Origin: Chloranthus sessilifolius
Taxonomy: Eukaryota > Streptophyta > Magnoliopsida > Chloranthales > Chloranthaceae
Assembly: GCA_021018995.1 (NCBI GenBank)
Contig: CM037591.1
Span: 7,074,001 to 7,138,000, forward strand
Reading direction: 5' to 3'
Length of the DNA: 64,000 nt
Position numbers and translations under genes: made by a program. Positions 15,070 through 26,702 of this stretch are shown in pieces. The notes beneath the pieces were generated by a model. The model saw only the letters and a list, made by a program, of their open reading frames with translations, searched no databases and had not been told where the DNA came from. Each line of letters opens with the position of its first letter. The stretch's first letter is position 1.

Positions 15070-18000
15070 TTTCATGGACTCACAAGCTCATTCTCAGTGG
15101 TTGGAAAAAAACCATCATCACCATCGATGGGCATAATTAGGTCTCTGGGATTTTTGCCAATTAACCAAGGAGATGCTTTTGTCCAGTGACTATATCTGCA
15201 AAATCTCAAAAGATTCACCTCAAATTTCTGTTTGTCACCTAATCTAGAGTTCAATATCAATGTAACCATGGATCAAAATCTCGGAAAATCGATACGTATC
15301 GTCCAGCCCCAAAACCGATATGTATCGATTCCAGACGATACTTTCCGGTATTCTGCCACATTAAAAAAAAAAACAAACAAACAAAACAATAATTTGAAAT
15401 TATCAATCGATACATTGGACGATACAAACGATACAGACGATAATTTGACTGTTTTTTAAGGGGCCCTAGAAAAACCCTATCTATCGTATCGTCCAAGTCC
15501 AAAACCCATACGTATCAGACGATACGTATTGGTATCGGACGATATTTTGATCCATGAATGTAACAGATGTGCCTTTGATTGGCAGGTAAAGGTATTAGCT
15601 TACAAAGCAGACCCTATAAATGATAAATTACTCCTATGCATCCTACAAAGTTTCAATTACCAGCAAAGAATCCAAACATACCAATATAGCATACAAATGA
15701 TCAATCTCAGGGTATCACAGGCATACAATTGGTGGTTGATACATGAACACACTCAAAACTATGCCTCTACACAAAAATGGGATAAAAAAGTGTATAAAAT
15801 TCAAGTATCAAACAGAATTAGTAAATTTTGTGCAGAAGCACCCAAAAATACACTACGATCTAGATGATGAACACTCAAATAATGATGCAACAGAGAGAAA
15901 AAATAAACAGGACCCAATCACACAAGAGACAATGATATACGTATGTCCACAGGGTGGTGATGAACAGTTTTATTGATGAGAGTTGGGAAAATATGAACCA
16001 ATTTAGGGTTTTCCAATGAAGAAAAGTATATAGTGCCTAGGGCTTCCAATGCATTTTTAGTACCAAAAATGCCCCCCAGCTACTGTATGGACACTGAGAT
16101 CAACCCCCAAATCCCCAGCCCAATAAGAACATACCCAGGTCCAGCATACCCCCAAAGTCATAACCGAATTAGGACCATAAACAACAGTAAAAACAATATG
16201 CATTTGTGTGCACACATTCATCCAACTTCCAAATTACATTCTGTGGATTGTTAAATTGAATTTGCATATCAATACCGGGAATTTATCATATGCTGGTTGA
16301 CAAAATATTCTTCTCAATCTAAAAATTTCCGGTACAAAAACTCATCTTTTATTCAGGTTAATCAATTTTTTCCAATGATATTGTTAGAATACATGTAATA
16401 GGATAGTTGGTGTGTTATAAGTCATGGATGTGTCATAGGTAAGTAAGCTTACTAATTATTCTCCCTCCGCTCCATTATAATGATGTCCGTGGGATATTGT
16501 ATGAAGTATATAAGCTAATAATAGAAGGGTTTGAGATTATTACACTCAACTCTAATTTCTCCCCCTTACCCTATTTACATCATAATTCTCAACTTGGTAT
16601 CAAAGCAGGTTCGTCAAGAGCAGACCCCTGCATGCTGGCATCACCTCTTTGTGATGATGTCATGCTGACATCATGCAGGCATCATCACAGTCAAAACTTT
16701 GACCTTGAATCGGAAATTTTCTCACATCATTCTGATCGAAATTTATGGATGATTTTTTCTCCTGTACTGTTTGGATTTGAGGACTACAACTAGGATTTTC
16801 GAAATGGTTCTCTTCAGGGGATTCAAGGTTTTTTTGTTCCCCAAGTTCCATTAAATCAAATGAGGTTGTAAGTATCTTGGATGGTCCCTGAAGTCAATTA
16901 CTGCAGTAGTTTGCTCGATAGGTTTATAGAGATCATTGTTTATCTCTCTGTTTTAATGAATCTTGCGAAAATCAAGGGACCTGAAATTTGTGCAGTTTTT
17001 CTGTCGTGACACCTCAAGGGTTTGCATCGGTTTTCCAATATTTTTCATCTGAATATATGTTTGTTAGGTTTGGACTTAATTTGAAAGAGACCTATTTGTT
17101 GTGTTTCACGCCTCTCCTCACAACTAGGTGAATGCATATGGAAGAAGTGTATTGTAGGGTGGTGACTTTGTGTAAGATTGTGAGTATGGAGGTCAATGGT
17201 AGTTCTACTCACTAGGGTTGAGAGTTAGGCCGGCTTTCTTAAAACCTAGCCCAACCCTAGGGGTTAAATCTAGGCCCTAACTTAGGCAGGCTTTGATATG
17301 CAAGCCCTAGTCCTAACCTATGTGGGTTAGATCAGACTCGGTTCGGGTTTCGAGTTGATTGGTTATTGGTAATTTTTTCTTAAGGTTCTGTAGATTTTTA
17401 TTTTTTTAATTAAAGATAGAGAAAGATACTCATTGGGGGAAAAGAAAATCTTAAGAGGTCTCTTCATAAATATTTAAATAACAAAAACATCCTTAAAATT
17501 ATCCGTTTGATTAATCTAACGGTAATACTGAGTGCTATTTTGATAATTTGATTGTAAATAATATAATATATATTTGATTTACCTATATTTATACATTTAA
17601 TGTATATAACTAAAAGATATGCACAGGTCGGGCTGGGCTTGAGGGCTTTAACGTCTTAAACCCTTACCCGACCCAATGGACAACGGGCTTTTGATTTCGA
17701 GCCCCAGCCCTGCCCTCTTACACCATTTTAAATCCCTAGCCCTAAGATGTTAGGACTGGGTCAGGCGGGCTGACGGGCCAGCCCGCCCTAGTCCTATGAT
17801 ACCACTATTGTTTGAGGGCTGTACAGCCACTTGTTGATTCGAACTTGGGTGTTTCTTGGTGTGGTAGTTCGTGCATGAACACTATCTATGACGATGGATG
17901 AAGTCAAAGGCCATATGGGGAGTGTACCGACGGATCCCATGAATTGGAAATCACAGCCGTGAAGTAATACGAAATTGAAGCCTACACGTCGAGATCCTGG

Positions 18001-21000
18001 CAGGATAAAGAGGAGATATTGAAAGAGGAAGTGGACCCACGAATGGGTTTTTAAAAGGCCCGTTAAAGCTGCTTCAGAACGGATGGACGTGGGACAGTAC
18101 AGACGTCTGTGAAATGGGGGCTCACTATTTTGGTGCGCATTGCAGGTGACGGACATCCATGAAGAGAAGACGGATGTCCGTGAGATGCGTCCGAGATCTA
18201 ACGAAATTACAGGTTTTTGAGGCAAAACTTGTCATTCCAATTTTTTAGTTGCTTTAGGACTCTTTGATTTGGAACTTATGTTAGCTAGGGATTGGTTTGC
18301 CTATATATAGGCCTTGTAAACACAATTTAAAGGGATGATGGTTAATGAAAATTTGTTTTGCAAACTTGAGAGCTATTGAACAAAGTTTTCAGTGAGGGTG
18401 TGATTCTCTCAACTTGATGAGTGATTCTTCGTTCCGCGTGCGGTTTGGTGTGAGGCCAACTTTTCTCTCTTCTATCTACTTTTATCTCCGAGTTACGTCC
18501 CCTAGCATCTGCATTGTGTACATTTTCCGCATCAGATTTGGTATCAAAGCAAGTTCAACACTCAACACGTGAAGTCCATTATGAGTAAAGAACAGTTTAT
18601 CAACGCCTTGCGCGAGTTGAATGATCATATGGCTAGCATGGGATCATTCGTAGATCGGCAAAAGAGACTTTATTTGCATCAGACGATTTCTACAATTGGA
18701 CAAGTATGAGAGGCAGTGAAATCTAGATCGCAAAGTCTAAGGTATTTGAATTTGACAACTCAATATTGGTCAGTTTTAGATAATTGAGCGTTTGCTTTTG
18801 AGATTCTACGTGAGTTAAAAATTTCACGTCGGATAGCAGAGGCATTAAGCAAGAGTTTCGTTCAACAATTTCTTATGGATTTTCTTCTCAAACTACATGA
18901 GGAAATCATATCGGCGAGACTTGAAGTTTTGAGATTTAAGCTTCCAAATTCCGTGTCCGTTAACCCAACCCCATCACCAACCGTTCGTTTTAATCCCATA
19001 ACCATTTCTCACCCCATAACCATTGTAACACCTACACTCATTATGGATTCCATTATCGGTGTAAAATCTATGCCGATTGCAGCTCCCGTAACAGCTTACC
19101 GTCCTAAGCCCGTTCAAGAAACCAAGCCCGTAACCGTAGTTACCCTAGCTGACCTCATCTCACCCAAAATTGGTATCGATAGCACCAAAATCGATCAAAG
19201 ATTCCATATTGGTTGATGAAAACCCTCTTACCATCAATATCAGTACTAGTCCTGACACCATTGAAGAGTCCGAGACCGTTGAAGAGCAAGTTTCCGCAAC
19301 AAGTCCTACCGAGCCCGAGATCGTTGGAGAATAATTATCCGCAATGAAGTTTATTGGTCCCATAACCCACAGGTCCCAGGATCGTGTTAGTTGTGTGTTA
19401 ACGTCGATTCCCGTCGGCGTATCAAAGATAAGTCGGATCTCGCCCAAGTTGAATCCGGTTTACTTGTCTAAACCACTTTCGAACGAGGTTTCCTATATAT
19501 TGTCTGTGACCTCAGTTATGAAAATCCATGTCAGCCAAAGTTTGAGGTCGAACTTTTGCAAAGTAGGGAAAATAATGAGGAATTGAAACCTACACGTCAA
19601 GATCATGACAGGATAAAGAGGAGGCATCGAAAGAGAAAGTGGACCCACAAATGGGTTTTTAAAAGGCTCGTTAAAGCTGCTTCAGGACGGACGGGCGTGG
19701 GACAGTACAGACGGCCGTGACATGGGGGCTCACTGTTTTGGTGCGCATTGCAGGAGACAAACGTCCGTGAAGAGAGGACGGACATTCGTAAGATGCGTCC
19801 AAGATTTGACGGAATTATGGGTTTTTGAGGCAAAACTTGTCATTTCAGTTTTTTAGGTGCTTTAAGACTCTTTGATTTCAAACTTATGTTAGTTAGGGTT
19901 TGGTTTGCCTATATACAGGCCTTGTAAACACAATTTAAAGGGATGATGGTTAATGAAAATTTGCTTTGCAAACTTGAGAGCTTTTGCACAATTTTCTGTG
20001 ACGACGTGATTCTCTCAACTTGAAGAGTGATTCTTCGTTCCACATGCGGTTTGGTGTGAGGCCAACTTTTCTCTCCCTTCTATCTATTTTTATCTCCAAG
20101 TTACGTCCCCTAGCATCTGCATTGTGTTAGTTTCCGCATCATGAAGTTTGATAGGTAAAATTACCTTGAGTGGTCAAGGTCTAGAGCCATGTTCTTGGAA
20201 TCGAAAAGGAAACTTATTCCTAAATATACAGACTAGGAGTGTGACAATCTCACGGATATGGCATGGCTTCGTCATTCCATGCCGCCCACCATCAGTCGAT
20301 CATTTATGTATGCTTCTAATGAAAAGGAATTCTGGAAAGCAGCGTGTGACAGCGACAAAATTGGCAATGATGTTTCAACTAATCAATAAGGCAGTAAAAC
20401 CCGTCAAGGGGAAAGGTCAATTGGAGAGTATTATACCAAGTGCGCAGTCTATGGGATGCGTTACTACAATATCAAGAAAATGACATATGCAGTGGTTGTA
20501 AAAGAAAGCCACGGCACAGTGAGTGCATGGGGAAAGCCAGTTGTACACTTGAAAGAAAGAAAATCTTCGATCTACTAAGAGGAGTTAACCCGAAACATGA
20601 ATAGAGCAGGTCATTGTTCTCTCTCTCCTACAACATGAATAGAGCAGGTGTCCGTTTATGTATCTCTTGATGCCCTTGAGCGTTCAGCGCTTCCATCCTT
20701 GCTTGAATTCTTCCATGGAGGAGGTAGAAAGATCCGGGGGTATGGGCAGACATGGACGTGCAGGCATGTCATATGAGGAGAAAGAATAAAATGCACTCAC
20801 TGTGGGTGAAAGGGGCATTTGCACGAGGCTTGTTGGGATTTGCAAGGGAGCCAACCTTTCAGAATAGCCGTGCCTCTGTTGCAGAGAGCAAGGCTCCATC
20901 TCCTGCTTCTGCTACTTCTGCTGTTCCGACTACTGCGCCACCTACATCTCATATGACTCAGTCTGCATCTGTTGCTTCTGTGAACTTGGCACAGAAAGCA

Positions 21001-24000
21001 TCAGGAACCCAGGCCTCCTCCCCTTCATATCTTGCTGAGACGGGTATCATTAGGTCTTGTACATGCATCCTCTTTGTCACAGCACCCTGGATCATTGCTT
21101 CAGGAGCGACTGATCATATGTCCCATACGTCCTCATTGTTTGATCATATTTCTCACTTATCTTTTATGGGACATATTTGTATTGTTGATGGGACCCTTGT
21201 TCATGTGAAGTAACAAGGAAATGTACATGTTAGTGATTTGTCTCTTCTACTCTTCTTACTCCAAAAATGTCTCCTGTCTGTTAGTAAATAGACTGAATCT
21301 ATGAACTATAGTGTATAACTTTCTTCCCTTCTCACTGTCGTTTTCAGGACCTGAGGCACATTAACTCATTCGTAAACTTTTCTTCCATGACTGGCCAAGA
21401 GAGCCCCATGAATGCAAAAGCTTTACTTGAAAAAAAGATCATCAATTGGATAAGCACCTTTGCTGATCCAAGATCACCAGAAAATGTCAATTGCTTTGAA
21501 CAGGGTCAATCTGAATCCAAAAATTACAGCAGGCATAGATTTCTTGAAAAGTCATACACCACCAACCCACGGCTACCTCAGGACAAGTAATCAGAGTCCC
21601 TCTCCCTCGCCAGAAGGTCTAGTGGAAGAAGCTCTATAAGTTTGGAAAACATCTTGTTGTGCTAATAACTACGCACAGCCTTTCTGTACCAAAAGGCCCA
21701 AATATCTTAGGGAAACCCCCCAATTTCGAATAGCAATAAAATTATGTCTCCATACATATAGTTACCATATGTAGCAGAGTCCACTCATGGCAACTAAATG
21801 TAGAAGCAGAGGCTTTTAGGAGCCCTAGCATCCAGTAAAAGAGAGAATCCAAAGCAAGAATGGCAAGCTAAGAGGAAGATTCATGCAACTAAAGTCATTA
21901 GAGTGGGGTAGGCCTACGAGGCCGGTAACCCGTCGGTGAAGCCCGGAAGCAAAGGCAGGCATATCTTTCGCAATAGCAATAGTTTCGGCAGTTATGGGTC
22001 CCAAAAGGGGTGGAGGAACGTGTATCAGAGGCATCACCTGCAGGGTGTATATGGTGGATCGGGATTAAAAAAATGGACTTCAATCACCCAGGATGTTACG
22101 GACAAAGTGTTCCGGACATCAAAAAAGGACTATCTTTCAATATAAGATTGTTGGCCAGATCTGTACCAAAAGAACCATCATGTTATTTTGGTAAGAGCAC
22201 CATTATACCACAAATAGGGTTATTTGTCGCCGATGGCATTTGAATAATAGAGGTCAAACTATGCTCGTTCTAGTCGAGGGTTACCAACTGGATGCAATAA
22301 GAAAAAGTTTGACATTTCACACATAAGTATTAAGCATTAACAAACCCTTATATCTAGTAGATATAGTTTTAGCCTTGATGTATCTTCAGTTAACAAAATA
22401 TAATTGCTGAAATTAACACAATTTTCTTATTCAATTTTTCAATATTTTCATCAAATTAATAAAATAAAGATGAATGAGAAGGATCCTAGCCCAATTTTTA
22501 CTGTTTTTGACTACTAGAATATTTTCATTTTAGATACTTAATTAAAAAGTAAAAACATCAATAGGCAGAGTTAATTGGTGTGGCCTCTAGTCCAATATAC
22601 TCCCAAACAGTTTCAATTCCTACACGTGAATCAGACTTGCGTACACGAAAATTTCATCATATATCATGAAAGAGATCAATTCATATCTAAGGGAAAAAAG
22701 GCAGTGTCGTGTTGCCTCGTAAAACATCCAAAACAACCATAATAACCAAGAAGTGAAAGAGCAGTCAAGACATACTTGCTCTCGGAAGTTAATTCGGCTC
22801 TGTGCCGTACAGCATTTGATTCTCCCCTGCATCACAAATGGAACCTATCACTTGCAGATATAGAACTTACAAATATATAATAGGTCAAATTTTTTACTCC
22901 TAATAACTTGTGTTTTTTTTATGATCCCACACGGCATTGACAACCTGGATGTGCCTTATATATCATAGAGAGTATGACAGTTCAGGAGCAGCACTTGGGG
23001 AATAAATCCCACACAACAAAGCAATCATATTGAGTGACACATAGGAGAATAAATCCCACCCAACAACCCTCACCTTATGAATATAAGGGAGGACGCAAGC
23101 GTGGAGTGTAGAACCCACGACCTCAAGCCTCACAAAGGAGGGAGGATACCAACTGAGCTACCACTTAATAACTTGTTGATGTGCTTAGTAAACGGCATAA
23201 GAAAAAAATTGCATTTCATTAGATTCCCAAATGTTTCTTCATAGCACAAATAGAACTATAAAAGAATGGGTACCTCTATTCGCGCCTACCATATTACTGG
23301 TGGGCGCCTACACTAAAACCTGTTGACCACCTTAAATAAGACGATCGTGATCGCTTTTCATGCAAATCTTCGACGCTATGGATCTTGAGACCATGGGTGT
23401 GCCATTAAACAGTCAAGTTTCTGGGTCCACAGCACTGATACCAAAACGTGGCTCTAAGATCACATGGCACACATCACGCTCCAACGTGATTTTAGGAGCA
23501 CGTTTGGATCTGAGCCACGTGTATGGATGGCATGAGAAATGACCATGGTCGTCTGATTTTAGGGGGTCAACAGGTTTTAGTGTAGGCTCCCACCAATAAT
23601 CTGGTAGGCGTGAATAGAGGTATCCCTATAAGAATTACCTAGATAGTACTCTTGCGGGAGTTGCATGTAGAACAGCACTAAGAAGTCCAAGAATAGTCTG
23701 TGTTTTTCCTGTTCCTGGTGGACCCTAGAAGATAACATTTATGTTTTCTGTTGACTCTGAAAGTATTCTTCTTCAAATAAAAAATTGTGTCTGCATTTGA
23801 TTAAAGAGAAGAAAACTAAAAGGAACAATATTTCAGAAATAAAAAATAATTTAAGTTATTGATTACTTCATAACTGAAATAGCTCGAGAACAAAAGTCAT
23901 GTATGTGTGTGTGTGTGTGTGTGTGAATGGCCAATGTAAATTAATAGACTAAAATACCCTAAACTCATTTTTTTATTAAATCTCTCTCTTAAACATATAA

Positions 24001-26052
24001 ATGGCATAGTTTGTAATTTAATAACTTAAATAGTATCCTTTCTTATATTTTTATTTTCCTTTAAACAAATGCACCTTTAACATGACTAATGCCATCTTAT
24101 GTGCGAAAAACTTGCTTCCAAAAAAACCTTACAACCTTACCTATTGGGCATTTTGGCTCTCCTAAAATCTCTCCAAAATTGATTGATACCTTTTGGAGTT
24201 ATTATTAAGTGCCTGTTGAAAATAATATATGCGGTGTATAAGTCAAAATTTTATTCACATACATCTTATACAACTGTGCTCTTTTTTTTATTACATTTCA
24301 TTTAGAAAATGCTGTGAGACAGTATCATCATGGATTATTTACCACAAATGCCTCAAGTGTAATATAAATGACAGTAGTACTAATCTCGGTGTTAGGGTAG
24401 AGCACCAAATACAAAATCACCGTCAATTATCTCTCTCCAACATCATCTTATCCCACTGCATCTCTTCAACACATAATTGCTAACTTTTTCTTCAACACGT
24501 AATTGTGGGAAGGTGACATTATCAGAGCAGCAAAACAGTTTTAGCGTGGAGCGGCAAATCATTGGATCACCAAAAAAATACACAATGCTTTATTTAGGTT
24601 AGGTATTTTCAGAGGAGTAAATTATCTGATGTTCCACTGAACTACGGTATTTACTATTCCCACTTTGACCCCCACATGTGTATCACGTCCAAACGATTGG
24701 TTCTGGTTCTATGTCCACTGTCCTTATCACCCTAGTGATGCAGTTGGGAACTTGGAATAGACTCTAAACATTGGAATGTGATCCTGAGACTGAGTAAAAA
24801 TTAATTTTATATATTGTATTACAGCACAAAACTTGCGTGTAATTCATACAATATAAAAAAATAAAAATAAGTTGAAGTTGTTTCTATTGACTGGGATTAC
24901 CGAAAAATTTACTTTCGTGTAATTCGTATAATATCACACAGAAAAAATTTCTTTCGAGTAGGCATTACAGACCATCAGCAGCCCAAGCAACGGCTAAAGT
25001 TGAAGATGTTTTTTATTATCTTCATGATTTCCATGTGGGTAAATTTCGTTTTCAATGTGATTTTGACGACTACAAGAGGATTTTTTCTTATTTAGATTCA
25101 TCAGGTTTGCGTCTTTGATTTTTTTCGTTGAGAACCAACAATGGACGATTTATTAGAAAGCAATCTGTAGCAGTTACAAGAGTGATTCAATTGGTGCTTT
25201 TGATAATCCGACTGTCCAAATCAGACAGTATGTACTGTGAAAATATAAAATATTTCTCACATTTCCATATTAGTGTTCATGCCACACGGATGCCACATAT
25301 TAGTGCTTTAATTGGTGCTTTTGATAATCGCGGTTGTCCAAATAAGGTGGTATGTATTACTAATAGATAGATATAGAATATTTACCTCTTTCACATTTTC
25401 ATATTATCGTTCATGGTACACAGATGCCACATAGTAGTGCTTCAAACAGTGCTTTTGATAATCTGATTGTCCAAATAGGGTGGTATTTATTAATAAATAC
25501 AGAATATTTACCACTTTGACATTTTCATATTACCGTTCATACCACACAGACACTACAAATCAGTCATTATCAACTAAGATGCTTAGTCTCAATATTATAT
25601 AACAACCTTTTTCTAGTTTAGATTTCTCGGAGGTCGTCTCTAGCCCCTGGTTGCAGGAATCTTCTACTTAGTGTACTGCTCCCACTTCGGAATCTCCCTC
25701 CCGCTTTTGACCATAAAATAGTGTAATTTTAGGCTTTTGATGACACTCCCGCTCCCAACCTACCACACGCTTCCTACCGCTTCCGGTAACTAAGCTCTAG
25801 CCCTTATCTGGGAACCCACGCGGTACTTGATGTGCTATAAAAGATGCCAATAAGAAGAGCATCACACCTGGTACGACCTTCTGTTACCGCAAATGCATTT
25901 CATGTGGACTATTCAGTACTGTGGCTAAGGATCTTATAATTAAATTTTGCACTGGTATTCATCAACTGGGAGCACATGGTACACAAAGCCAGCAATAATG
26001 TCCTTTTTTCTCTCACATTCATCAAACGCTCACGTGCATTGCCCGTGCGTTC

Positions 26053-26096
<44 letters not shown>

Positions 26097-26210
26097 GAGA
26101 GAGAGAGAGGAATGGGAAGATGCATCTGGATGCAGCATTGGATGGCTGCTCCCGAACGCCAGATCACATGCCATGTGGCATGATCAACCCAAAATTATAT
26201 ATATATATAT

Positions 26211-26245
<35 letters not shown>

Positions 26246-26634
26246 TGGGAAGATGCATCTGGATGCAGCCTTGAAGGGCTGCTCCTGAATGCCAGGTCAC
26301 ATGCCATATGGCATGATCAACCCAAAACAACACCCGTTATGGGTTAATCAGCCTTGGGACATGTTATATCAACAAAAAAAAGCAATTCATTTTTTGTTAC
26401 TTTTTGGCCTTCATTTGATGGGTCATAGATAAGGTGATGCCCAACCAACTTGGTGCATTTGATTTTGAGCACCTTTGACCACATTTTTAACGGTCAATAT
26501 GCATTGGATCAGGCCCAAAGTTTTCAGGTGGTACCTGATCGATCTTATCCAAATTTCCATGGCACCCGATCCTCATGGTGGGTGCCACACGGTGCTCAAA
26601 TGGTGTGGACGCAGCTCTAAGGGCTGCATCCGGA

Positions 26635-26702
<68 letters not shown>

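Larger units (their letters stand above)
16382..21310 (+). mobile_element. Copia remnant (5' LTR, PBS, broken gag-protease) with two insertions
   Basis: A putative LTR TGTTAG..TCTCA spans 16382-16591, followed by the tRNA-Met primer site TGGTATCAAAGC at 16595-16606. The gag coding part resumes right of the nested LTR element at about 20147 with NYLEW and a broken [15 protein letters not shown] stretch. A zinc knuckle ([14 protein letters not shown]) is near 20795 and a protease-like [18 protein letters not shown] near 21090. Many stops. Integrase, RT and 3' LTR are absent. Insertions: 17205-17800 (hAT-like) and 17981-20141 (LTR element). Confidence 0.75.

Noticed and set aside
17794..18225. 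143-codon minus-strand ORF, with a similar ORF at 19603-19833
   Set aside because: Both lie antisense in the two LTR copies of the element at 17981-20141; they are similar because the LTRs are repeats, not because of a gene family.
23111..23165. tRNA gene-like sequence with A and B boxes
   Set aside because: It continues into a 254-bp body with an A tail and target duplications, so it is a SINE head, not a tRNA gene.
25194..25560. Regularly spaced repeats resembling an array
   Set aside because: Adjacent units of 121-134 bp diverge throughout and have no short constant repeat with unique spacers; this is a plain tandem repeat in a plant intron.
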